The notes beneath the pieces are model-generated. The model saw nothing but the letters and a program-made list of their open reading frames with translations, was not told the origin of the DNA and searched no databases. 37,475 bases of DNA, taken from contig JBBBWG010033252.1 of assembly GCA_037176905.1 (NCBI GenBank), forward strand, positions 1 through 37,475, read 5' to 3'. Each line of letters begins with the position of its first letter. Within the stretch, counting starts at the first letter, position 1. Positions 11,215 to 25,560 of the stretch are shown here, piece after piece. The position numbers and the translations under genes are program-made. Source of the stretch: Azolla pinnata (Eukaryota; Streptophyta; Polypodiopsida; Salviniales; Salviniaceae).

Positions 11215-12799
11215 GGGAAGAAAAGAAGCAAAAAAAATATTATCCATTACGATTGTTGCAACATGTCCATTTGTTTCCCAGATCGAGATCTGGAATGCAT
11301 GAACATAGGAAGCAAGTATATGCATACATACATACATATATACGTGATCCTGAACTCAGGCGGTGCACATCTGGAGATCCAGAAGGATTATGCACAGAAA
11401 TCTGCAATAGATTCGGCCCATGCGCAACTTGCAAAGAGCCAGATAGCACGTCGAAACGGCGGGGCGGGCAAGCGGGCAGCAGCAATTCTAGAGCTGCAGG
11501 AATCGGATACGATCGATCGCCTCCGATCATAGGCAATCTGCTTCGACCTTCTTGTTCACTAATCGAATAATCTTTTCTGAGGAAACTTGGCATTATATTT
11601 AAGAATGGTAATATCTTTGCCATCCTGTTCATTGCAGCTGCAATGAATATGGCGAAGACAGGACGCAAGTACAAATGGTCCCGTGTACTATATATATATA
11701 TATATATATAAATGCATATAAAAATCTTGGCCACGATCGCGATTCCAAGGAAGTAGATCCAAAATAGTGGATTAGTTCCTAGAGAAACGGCTTGTGCCGA
11801 GCTGGCTTCGACACGCGCCGCGGGAGTTACGCTTCCGCGTTCTCCCCTTCTGTTCCGGCCAAACACCTGGAATCTGGGATCTGTTTCCGGATCCTGTTCT
11901 CCTTTTACTCTCTCTCTCTCTGTCTGTCTCTCTATCTTTTTCAATTACTGTATGTTTGTATCAAAACACACGATAATACAAAAAAAACCTTGCTATCGAA
12001 ACTACTTTATAAGTAACAATATCGGTAACAATATCTTTTTACTGTGCCCCGAAAAGTCAGCATTTCTGTGAGTAAGAGCAAGTCCACCGGAGATGAGAAC
12101 CCAGAGCCAGATATGGCTACTTCCGAAACAAGAGCAACGTCAAGCTCGCGAGCGCCTCTAACTACGGCACAACGACGCTCTATCTAATCTGTGTCTTTCC
12201 TTCTTTCCTTCTGTTCTATCTTCTTTTGTCGTATCTGAGCCTTTCTGCCCACCTCTGAGGCTTTTGCCCCACTGAGCAACCGACCAACGACACGCACCGT
12301 CGATCGATCGATGATCGTAAAACATGTCTCTCACCAGCTCTCGCGTTTGCGCAAGCCTCGCAAAGATCGTCAGAGTGTACGAAATTCGGCATGAGCTGTT
12401 TGACGCGTCTTCATCAAATGGCTTCTTACCAGCCCCTCTCATACATACATGCATTCATGCATGTCATACATAGATACACACACACACACACAAATGCTCC
12501 CAAAGTCAATGCCTTTCTGCCTCTGCTTCTGCTTCCGCTTCCGCTTCCGCTTCTGCTTCTGCTTCTGCTTTCCTGATTCGATCGCCCTCTCAACGCTAGC
12601 GAAGGTCAAATGCGATTACGTAGGCTCCTCCTCATCACTCTCTTTATTTTTGTTGGCTCATGATGGTCAATCCAACTACCCCTCTTCAATCGCGTACAAA
12701 TGTCAAAGGCCGAATTATGATCCGGATGCCTTTAAGCTCCTCTCCTCCTCCTTTCTTCCGAACGGAACTGAAGTCGTAAGTTAATTGACCCTTGCCCCC

Positions 12800-12840
<41 letters not shown>

Positions 12841-14040
12841 CCGGCCGCCAGTTGTCATCTTCCATCACCCACCTCTTGACTCTACGGCTCCATAATGTGG
12901 CAAATACGGGGAGGAACGGCAACTGAGATGGAATCGACGACGACGACAAACGTCGCTGCTCTCTTACAGAACCCAAAAAAAAAAAAGTCAAGCCCAAGTC
13001 TCTTTCTCGTCTGGCGTGGAGCAAGTAAACGCAACAACAACTAACAATCGAGACCAAGTCGATCGGTAGGAAGAAGTCGGATGCAATGGGTTGGGCAAAA
13101 GTCAAATGCAAACAGAGAGGAGCCAGAAGTCAAACACGGCGCGAGGGGAATGGAATGGGAATGGAGTTAAACCACCCGCATCAGCCAATGTTATTGGGCA
13201 TATCTGACCTGAAGAGCCAGTTTTACAAGGCTAATTGGAAGTGGTTTTAAGGGGTAGGATCACCGAGGAAACCTGGTTGGTTATCCTAGCTAGTACTGAG
13301 GACAAACCCATATGGTCACTGGACAACCATAAGTAAACACACCTAGTGGTCATAGAAGCCCTAAAAAGAAGTTATATATATATATATAAAGGGGATTAGC
13401 TTGCCTCCTTTCTTCGCTCAACATCTCAAACATTTAGTTAGAGCGTCTCTAATCGTTAGGCGCGTTGTTTTACAATTGTCCAGTGACATTATGGGTTCTC
13501 GTCGTCGGCCTTAAGATTGAATTACCCAGTTTTCTCGCTGATCCTACCGCAATAAACTAGCCAGTTCCTAAGGGGTTAGTTATTACATAACCCCCTAGTA
13601 CACAGCATATCACAGCAAAGAGGGGCACAATCTGCCGTGTTTTCAGCTTCGAACAGCAAAATCCTCTTCTGCTCTGCTCTTGCTTCTGCTTCTGCTTCTT
13701 CTGCTTCTTCTGCTTCTGCTTCTGCTTCTGCTTCTTCTGCTTCTTCTGCTTCTTCTTCTGCTTCTTCTGCTTCTGCTATCAGACCCAGAAGCCAAGGCCA
13801 CACAGAGCAAAGCAGTAAACAAACAGTAGCCTTTGAAACAACACCAAGAATCATCAGAGCTTTTAAAAACAAGACAAAAGGGAACTTCAAGGACTGTGTG
13901 TGTGAGCTCCTCCTCCGTGTGACCCCTCCCTAACATGCACGCGCTTTGCTGCGCTGTGCTTCCTACGCACACGCACACTCTTTCTGTGCTTATGTCCAAA
14001 GTGTGCCTGTGCCTGTGCTTGTGCTTGTGCTTGTGTCTGT
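8557..14040. other. Long intergenic region, no supported gene
   Basis: Bases 9022-9232 contain a diverged tandem duplication of about 95-115 bp. Bases 9340-9450 hold short GTGAAACTAGAAGTGATG-type repeats. Bases 9750-10970 are strongly AT-rich and featureless to my eye, with no transposon termini that I can prove. Microsatellites lie at 9654-9677 (CT), 11172-11211 (GAA), 11687-11711 (TA), 12475-12492 (CA), 12520-12570 (TTCYGC), 12801-12838 (GA) and 13678-13776 (CTTCTG). A TATATATAAAGG element at about 13376-13393 is promoter-like but heads no gene that I can find. Open frames here are repeat-driven. Confidence 0.6.
13678..13776. repeat. (CTTCTG)n hexanucleotide array
   Basis: Mixed CTTCTG/CTTCTT units over about 100 bp. 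Read in three frames it gives S/A, E/A and R/S pseudo-peptides, which explains the overlapping open frames on both strands. Confidence 0.9.
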
Positions 14041-14045
14041 CTATC

Positions 14046-14053
14046 TATATAAA
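14046..14053 (+). promoter_or_regulatory. TATA box of the CYP707A-like gene
   Basis: TATATAAA sits 87 bases upstream of the start codon. A transcript starting about 30 bases downstream would have a leader of roughly 50 nt, a normal plant spacing. A TGTGCC/TGTGCT hexamer array (14001-14036) lies just upstream. Confidence 0.55.
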
Positions 14054-14132
14054 GGAAGCAAGCTCCTTCTAAATCCATCTCCATTGCAATTCTTCCTCTT
14101 CTTCTTCCTCCTCCTCTTCTTCCTCCATAGCC

Positions 14133-14235
14133 ATGGCGACCTCCTCCTCCTCCTTCCTCTTCTTCTTCTTCTTCTTCTCCTTCTGTTTCTTCCTCTTCCT
14201 CTTCTGTTTCTTCTCCACCTGGCTCAGCCACAGCT

Positions 14236-14272
<37 letters not shown>

Positions 14273-15581
14273 GCAGCAGCAGCAGAAGAAGAAGAAGCTG
14301 CAGCTTCCCCCTGGCTCCATGGGCTGGCCCTACGTCGGAGAGACCCTGCAGCTCTACTCCCAGCACCCCAACGCCTTCTTCTCCTCCAAACAAAAGAGGT
14401 ACCTAGAGGCCGCCCTGCAATCTGCTGCTCTTAAGAGCAATAATTCCTCCTTAATGCCATTGAGCTTTGATTGAGTGTCGCTTCAAACACCAGCAGCAGC
14501 AGCAGCTGGCCACCAGCAACGAGCGATCTTGGATCCATGAATAAGAACATCCTGCCTGTTTTATATGACCCAATTGGATTTTAAATTTATATTAGGGTCT
14601 TCGACTGTATCGAATATAATCAGGGGGAAGGAACCCGATTGCTCCCAAGTCGGAGGCCTATTCAATCGTAGTCGTAGTCGTAGTAATCTGATATGAGAGG
14701 CCATTGATTATTACTACTGCTACTAGTAGTAGCAGTAGTAGTAGTAGTAGCAGTCGTAATTTGATGTGAGAGGCCATTGATTCCTAGGAAAGATTCAACC
14801 CAAATTATAGAATCAGCCATTGATTGATTCCTAGGAAAGATTCGACCCAAATTATAGAATCAGCCATTGATTGATTCCTAGGAAAGATTCGACCCAAAGT
14901 GTAGAATCAGTCATTGATTGATTCCTAGGAGAGGAACCCAACAGAAGCAGCCATCCAAAATCGATTCCTAGCTGGAAAGAGACCCAAAATAGAGATCGAT
15001 TTTCAAATGGGTTCAAATAGCAGCTTGATAGGATGTCCCAACTTGGAGGAGAGGCAGCTAAATTTCTTAAATCAGATGCAGCTGCTAGTGATCCCGGTTA
15101 CAATCGGTTGCCTCGGAAACGATTGCGGAGATTTAGGTAGATCATTAGAATGGGATGGTTTTCATGTCATGCGAATTAATTAATGCGGTTACAACAGAAC
15201 TCAGAGGGTTCCACCTGCAGAAGATGATTGAAAGAAAAAGAAAAGCATGGAATCTGTGAATCATCTCTGCATATCATGGACCAAAATTGACGATTGATGG
15301 TCGGATGAATCATTCTGCATATCATCGACCAAAATGTGATTGATGATTGATGATTGATTGATGATGACTGATGATGGCTGATGAATCATCCTGCAGATCA
15401 TTGACCAAAATGATGATGGAAGGTCGATGAGTGATGATGACTGACGAATCATTCTGCTTATCGTAGACCGAAATGATGATCGATGATCGATCGATGAGTG
15501 ATGATGATTGATGAATCATTCTGCATGATATAATTGACCAAAATGATGATCGATGATCGATCGATCGATCGATCGATCGAT

Positions 15582-15633
<52 letters not shown>

Positions 15634-15894
15634 GATTGATGATTGGTTGATTGATTGGAGATTGATGATTGGAGATTGATGATTGAAGATTGATTGATTG
15701 ATTGATTGATTGGAGATTGATGATTGATTGATTGGAGATTGATGATTGATTGATTGGAGATTGATGATTCATGATTGGAGATTCATTGGAGATTGATGAT
15801 TGATGATTGATGATTGATGATTCATTGGAGATTGATGATTCATTGGAGATTGATGATTCATTGATTGGAGATTGATGATTCATTGGAGATTGGA

Positions 15895-15933
<39 letters not shown>

Positions 15934-17200
15934 GAATCATTCCACATATCATTGACCAAAACGATGCTCGATCGATGGATGGATGGATTAAGGTACGGCG
16001 AGATCTTCAAGACGCGGATTCTCGGGTGCCGGTGCGTGATGATGGCGAGCCCCGAGGCGGCGCGGCTGGTGCTGGCGAACAGGGAGGGAATCTTCCGGCC
16101 GACGTTCCCGGGCAGCAAGATGGAGGTGATCGGGAGGCAGGCGCTCTTCTTCCACGAGGGGCCCTACCACGCGCGCCTGCGCAGGCTCTTCCTCGCCTCC
16201 TTCGCCGCCCCCGATTCGATCCGCCGCTGCCTCCCCGAGCTCGAGCTCCTCGCCATAGCCACCATCGACTCCTGGCCCCGCCTCCATGCCATTGATCATG
16301 ATGCTGGAGCCGCCGGACGACCCATCAACGCCTTCGCCGAGCTCAAGAAGGTTTGCCCATGTCATTCATTCATTCATTCATTCATTGCTTGATTCATTCC
16401 TTCCTTCCTTGAATGAATTGGCCATGTGATTGATTCATTCATTCATTGCTTGATTCATTCCTTCCTTCCTTCCTTCCTTCCTTCCTTCATTCATTCATTC
16501 CTGCAGCAGCAGCTGCAGCTGCTGCTGCTTTCTGCGCCGCGGTCTTAGGGTTTAGGGCCTTGTTTGTAGGGCTCAGAAGGGTTTAGGATCGATGCGCATG
16601 TGATTGGTTGGTTGATTCCTGCTGCAGCTGCTGCTGTTTTCTGCGCCGCGGTCTTAGGGGTTTTTAGGGCTCAAAAAAAGGGGTTTAGGATCGATGCCCA
16701 TGTGATTGGTTGATTCATTCCTGCAGCAGCAGCAGCCGTTTTCTGCGCCGCAGTTTTAGGGTTTAGGGCTTGATTAGGGTTTAGGATTGATGCCCATGTG
16801 ATTGATTGATTGATTCCTGCAGCAGCTGTTTTCTGCGCTGCAGCTTAGGGTTTAGGGCTTGATTAGGGTTTAGGATTGATGCCCATGTGATTGATTGATT
16901 GATTCCTGCAGCAGCTGCTCTCTGCGCTGCAGCTTAGGGTTTAGGGCGCAAAAAAGGGTTTAGGATTGATGCCCATGTGATTGATTGATTGATTCCTGCA
17001 GCAGCTGTTCTCTGCGCAGCAGTTTAGGATTTAGGGCTTAGGGTTTAGGGCTGTTTTCTGCGCCGCAGTTTAGGGTTTAGGGTTTAGGGTTTAGGCCCAC
17101 ACATGGATAGAAGATATAGCCCTGCACGAGACAGGTCTGCACGTCCGTCTTAGGGTTAGGGTTTCTGCCCGCATATAATGTACTAGACAGGCATCAATCA

Positions 17201-17231
<31 letters not shown>

Positions 17232-20200
17232 ATGCAAGTCTTGGAACCGTCTTGTGGCGCAGTTTTAGGGTTTTCAGGGATCAGGGTTTTCAGGGATCAG
17301 GGGTTTCAGGGATCAGGGTTTCAGGGATTAGGGTTTCCAGGGATCAGGGTTTCCAGGGTTTAGGGGTTTCAGGGATTAGGGGTTCCAGGGATGAGGGTTT
17401 CCAGGGATTAGGGTTTTCAGGGATTAGGGTTTCAGGGATTAGGGTTTTCAGGGATCAGGGTTTCCAGGGATTAGGGTTTCCAGGGATTAGGGTTTCCAGG
17501 GATTAGGGTTTCCAGGGATCAGGGTTTCCAGGGATCAGGGTTTCCAGGGATTAGGGTTTCCAGGGATTAGGGTTTCCAGGGATTAGGGTATCAACAAGAG
17601 CACAGTGCAAAACCCTGCAGACATGGCCATGGACATGGAAAGCTTGCAGCGCTAGCTACCTACCTTCTCTGCTGAAGGCGCTGCGTTTTCTTGATTTGAT
17701 GCTCCCAGTTCACATTCAAGGTCGGGATGCAGAGGGTCTTCGGCTCCCTCGACAGCCTCGACATGGAAGCTCTGGACGCAGCTTACGCCGCCATGGAGCA
17801 GGGCTACAACTCGATGCCGATCAATGTGCCGGGGACCAAGTACCACGAATCGATGAAGGTAGTGCGCAAGCAGATCTGATCGATTCTGCGTCACCACAGC
17901 TGCGGTTTTTCCTGATGTCACGGAAGATGCTTGCGCCTGATCAATGATCCCTGCAAACTGCTTGCTGCTTTGCTTGCTTGCTGGCGATGGCGATGGCGAT
18001 GGCGATGGCGATGGCTCCATGGCAGGCAAGGAGGCGTTTGCACGGCATCATACACGGCGTGATTCGGCGGCGACGGGAGAGCTGCAAGGCGATGGCGCTG
18101 CAGGAACGCCGCCATGACGACTTTCTTGGAGCTCTCATGGCCGAATCTGGCGATGGCGACGGATCCGAGCGAGCTCTGAGCGACGAGCAGATCGTGGACA
18201 ACATCATCGGCGTCATCTTCGCCTCCCGAGACACCACCGCAAGCGCCCTGACATGGATCCTCAAGTTCCTCAAGAGCGATCCGCACCTCCTGCGCGCTGT
18301 CCTCGTGAGTGCTTCCGTCTTTTTCCTTCCTTCAAATCTCCTCGCCATGGATCTGAGCAAGCGCTCCGCGTTTCTCCTCCCCCTACTCTGCATCTGCGCG
18401 AAGGCGAACATGATCTGTACTTCTCACACGCTTTCCGTGCCATGCCTTCCCACGAAATTCTGCAGGAGGAACATGAACGGATCCAGCAGTCGAAGGACGG
18501 AGAATCTGCAGACAACAAGAACCTCACCTGGGAGGATACCAAGAACATGCCATTGACATCGAGGGTAATGCATCTGTGCGATCGATCGATCGATCCTCCA
18601 TCATGCTGTCTCTGTCATTTACCTGCATCTCCATTTCAACCGTTTCCTTCAACAGATCCGCAGACCCCAAACCGGTTCTGAACCCAGGCATTCAAAGAAC
18701 ACAGCTGTTTCTTCTGCATTTCCAGGAAAAACACTGTTGAAACAGTCTTTTCTTTCCCTGCATTCCATCCTCGACATCCCCGATTCGAAGCGATCTCTCA
18801 TCGATTTCTCCCCCTCCGGCGTTTCTTTCCTGGAACTGAAAGAGATTCTGTATTTTGCTCCTGATCAGGTCATACAGGAGACCTTGCGGATCGTGACGAT
18901 CCTGTCTTTCACGTTCAGGGAGGCTACAGAAGATGTGGAGTACAAAGGTAAAACAAATTCAAAGGCAGTTGCATATAGGTACATATGCAACCAGCTTCCC
19001 TTCATGGGCGGTGGAGATCGATGCTTGAAAGAGTTTGCTGTTCTGATTGATGGCTGATTACTGGCAGGTTACATCATCCCCAAAGGGTGGAAGGTGCTAC
19101 CTCTCTTCAGAAACATCCACCACAACCCTGAATTCTTCTCAGATCCTTTGAAGTTTGACCCCTCGAGATTCGAGGTATTACCTCCAGATCTCTATCTGGT
19201 TCAATGACATCAAGCATAAATTGTGTACATATATGATATAGATAAGAGGTGTGGGGGGGGGGGGGGGGTTTAAGCTTTAGGGGTTTTCTAGTTTAGGCTT
19301 CACAGCTGCAAAAATTGTTGCAAACTTCTTGTTTGTTGCTTATTGCTTGTTCACGACCTTGGGATGGGGTTGTCTAGGGTTTGATGTTTAGGGTTTCTGA
19401 TTGGGAAGGTTTAGGATCTAGGGGTTTCTGGTATTCTGGGATTCAGTACAGTTAAAAAACGGTGATTTAAGGTCTGAGGTTTTCTGGTTTAGGCTCACAA
19501 TTTGAAAATTGTTTGGAGCTTGTTTTTTGTGAAATCCTAAGATTTTTAGGATCTAGGCCTCACAATTTGCATGCAGTTGTGCACTGTGATTTTGATTGTT
19601 TGGAACAAATCATCCGATTCAAAACGAAGGGAAACCCTCCATTTGTGCAGGCTCCACCCAAGCCCAACACATTCTTGGCATTTGGAAGTGGTGCCCACTC
19701 ATGTCCCGGGAGCGAGCTAGCGAAGCTTGAAATGCTCATCTTCATTCATCATCTGACCACCAGATTAAGGTTTGTGCTGTCCTAATACTGAAAAAGTAGA
19801 AAACTAATCTTCATTCATCAGATTTGACCACCAGGAAATGTAAAAACTAATCATTCCATTCAATCATCTGACCACCAGATTAAGGTTTGTGCTGTCCTAA
19901 TACTGAAGAAGTAAAAAACTAATCTTCATTCATCAGATTTGACCACCAGGAAATGTAAAAACTAATCATTCCATTCAATCATCTGACCACCAGATTAAGG
20001 TTTGTGCTGTCCTAATACTGAAGATGTAAAAAACTAATCTTCATTCATCAGATTTGACCACCAGGAAATGTAAAAACTAATCTTTTCATTCAATCATCTG
20101 ACCACCAGATTAAGGTTTGTGCTGTCCTAATACTGAAAAAGTAAAACCTGAAAAACCAAGCATTTCTCGGAACCGCATTTCAGCTGCCCCAAATTCAGTC

Positions 20201-20550
20201 TGAATCTTTTGTGTTTCCAATGGCATCATGAATGTCTGTTTTGGGGCCTGAACTATTATTGTATGTGTTCAGGCTCTATTGTTAATCCTTCTGAGGCCCT
20301 AATTGGCATCACTCTCCAGTGATTATCATCCTTGTTTGGCGACACACCGAACAATAACTGTCATTAACTAACTGTGTATTGTTGGTTGGGATGCAAACGT
20401 ATCTGACGATTTTAGACCTGTCTATTTTACAGGTGGGAGATTGACGAGTCGAAGAACGGAATACAATACAGTCCGTTCCAAGTGCCGCAAGAAGGTTTGC
20501 CGATAAGGGTGCAGGTGCGAAGAGCAAGCACGACCTATGGCTCATCATGA
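14133..20550 (+). CDS. CYP707A: CYP707A-like cytochrome P450 (ABA 8'-hydroxylase family), nine exons, complete
   Basis: Exons: 14133-14398, 15993-16350, 17709-17858, 18026-18304, 18466-18564, 18869-18947, 19068-19174, 19651-19769, 20433-20550 (TGA). All introns are GT-AG, the phases join without error, and the product is 524 residues. It starts with a membrane anchor (about 8-29). [20 protein letters not shown] then marks the CYP707A hinge region. Further marks are the I-helix ASRDTTAS (D327, T328, T329), the K-helix ETLR (E388/R391), FDPSRF (440-445) and the heme loop [10 protein letters not shown] with ligand C464. The C-terminal NGIQYSPF and PQEGLPI also match CYP707A. Family members oxidise abscisic acid at C-8' at the ER, the main ABA-inactivating step; substrate is inferred from family. 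Oddities: the N-terminus is almost wholly microsatellite-coded, the mature protein is somewhat longer than the usual ~470 residues, and the introns are packed with repeats. Another CYP85-clan enzyme is possible but less likely. Confidence 0.94.
14399..15992 (+). repeat. P450 intron 1: 47-bp, 60-78-bp and GATT repeats
   Basis: The 1594-bp intron contains a (GTA)n patch (14668-14757) and a 47-bp tandem unit with about 3.3 copies (about 14769-14940, core CCTAGGAAAGATTC). Five loose copies of a 50-78 bp unit (15258-15560) carry TGAATCATTCTGCATATCAT. A GATT/GGAGATT array fills about 15585-15930. A sixth copy of the 50-78 bp unit (from 15931) sits directly before the exon 2 acceptor. Confidence 0.88.
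16351..17708 (+). repeat. P450 intron 2: CATT array, ~90-118-bp TTTAGGG minisatellite, (CA)n and 16-17-bp minisatellite
   Basis: The 1358-bp intron is nearly all repeat. Bases 16361-16500 are CATT/CTTC tetranucleotides. Six copies of a 90-118 bp unit follow (starts near 16500, 16618, 16719, 16815, 16904, 16994); each runs CCTGCAGCAGC, TTTTCTGCGC, TTAGGGTTTAGGG, GATGCCCATGTGATT. The last copy ends in a short true TTTAGGG array (about 17068-17095). Then come (CA)n (17201-17229) and about 20 copies of GGGATTAGGGTTTCCA (17264-17588). The acceptor is at 17707-17708. Confidence 0.9.
17982..18016 (+). repeat. (GATGGC)n beside the exon 4 acceptor
   Basis: Five to six GATGGC hexamers end about 10 bases before the CAG acceptor at 18023-18025. 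They displace the polypyrimidine tract usually seen there; plant introns tolerate this when they are U-rich, but this one is GC-rich. Confidence 0.8.
19750..20142 (+). repeat. 115-bp tandem repeat copying the P450 exon 8 end and splice donor
   Basis: Copies start at 19750, 19865, 19980 and 20095, exactly 115 bp apart; the fourth is partial. Each begins with CATCTGACCACCAGATTAAG, the last 20 bases of exon 8, followed by the donor GTTTGTG. Donor positions are 19770, 19885, 20000 and 20115. Copies differ by only a few bases, so the expansion is recent. Only the first donor keeps the frame; reading through it meets a stop within five codons. Confidence 0.95.
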
Positions 20551-21755
20551 GAGTAGAACCAGTTGAATTCTTGGCTTCTTTTTTATGCCAAAGGAAATTC
20601 AGCAAGGCAGAAAAGAAAAAAAAAACACACACACCGGCTATGGCTATGGAGCGGAAGGTCAAGAAAGAGTCTGATCATCAAAGAGATGGTTTGGGCGCAT
20701 TCCGTGTAGGCATCACAGCAAATCAGATTTGTCCTCCTTAGGACAAGAAGAGTATATTAAGCTGCAGATTGGATTAGTTTCATGCTCCATTCCCCGGGAG
20801 TTTGGGCTTTTTTTGCAACAAGAAATGACATTCTTCTCTTTCTTTGACCAGACAAGGCTGCAGGGAACCTTACTAGTAGATTGTTTCTACAAAATAATAC
20901 AAGGTTCCCAATCCCACCTGGATAAAATCCTTTTTCAATGACGTTCATCACACACCATTCTTTCATTCATGACCTTGTGCTCTGCAACAAGCCTACATTT
21001 GGGGGGAAAACTGTCTACTAATAGCAGGGTGTACAGTTTTTTTATTAAGTATTTGAGCATTTCTATATCGATTAACATTTCATCAATGAAAGTAGACGAT
21101 CTTAAGCATTACATAGAGTGATTTGGTCCTGTATTACATATAGAAAGTAAAAGATTGAAAGCGAGTGCACAATGTATTATAATTCGACCAACCACTCCAT
21201 AGATTTTACACTGCAACATCAACAGATCAATATGACTCGCAAGCTACTAACTATAGCCATAGCCAATCTGGAGAATGCAAATTGCACTAGCTAACAAGCT
21301 GTTAAGTAGAGTCTACCAATGAATTCAAAAGAAACTCTCAAGTCTACCAATGAATAACCAAAAGAAAATCTAAGTTTAATCTCCATATATATACATCAAA
21401 AACCAATCCAAAGCACTAGTAAAAAGCATCAGTGAGGAGGATGTGTCCATCAATTGGGCCCTTACATAGATAGGGTCCTCACAAGGGTGGTTGCGTGTAC
21501 ACATGGAAGACATTGAATGATTGCTTCAACAGAAAATTATATAACTCGAGCTTCTATATGCATTCGAATTTTAGATACAACCACCCAAATCAAGGGGCCA
21601 AGCTTGTATATATAGCAGTAGGTTGAAGTTCCCCACTCAGCTCAGATAAAAAGGATATCTATATATATATATATGAATATGTATATGAACGAATGGCTCT
21701 AATTCAATAATCTATCTTTACATCCGCAAAATACTTGGTTTAACCAATTTCTCAC
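20551..21755. other. Convergent 3' flanks of P450 and CDPK
   Basis: AT-rich sequence between the stop codons of two genes that face each other. It presumably holds both 3' UTRs. An AATAAA-type hexamer read on the minus strand lies at 21043-21048, and a TA microsatellite at about 21659-21674. No exon is supported here. Confidence 0.6.
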
Positions 21756-25295
<3,540 letters not shown>

Positions 25296-25336
25296 ATCCT
25301 TCTAGATTGAACCACAAAGAAACAACCTAGTTTTCC

Positions 25337-25560
25337 AAGGCCAGGATTCGATTGATGCCAGAGAGCGTCATCCCTTTTTTTTGACAGCACTGATTTGATC
25401 GATCAATGCTGGCAAACATTACCTCCTTTAGATCCAATCAATGTCACGGTACACTATCTCTTTCTTGATGGTCCAGATTCGATCAATGCCACCATACATT
25501 TATTCCTTTTTTCGATGATCCAGATATGATCAATGCTAGCGGGATAGACCCCTTTTTACT
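25337..25560. repeat. ~45-bp degenerate tandem repeat upstream of the CDPK
   Basis: About five diverged copies of a unit containing CAGATTCGATCAATGC followed by a T-rich stretch (TTCCTTTTTT). Copies begin near 25337, 25385, 25430, 25472 and 25519. It lies within 300 bp of the CDPK start codon, so it falls in its leader or promoter. Confidence 0.7.

Noticed and set aside
11240..11944. 234-residue open frame on the minus strand
   Set aside because: It crosses a TA microsatellite (IYIYIYIY) and shows no domain, splice support or coding-like composition.
19750..20142. Evenly spaced 115-bp repeats considered as a CRISPR-like array
   Set aside because: The units are adjacent with no variable spacers, begin with an exon end, and lie inside a plant gene.
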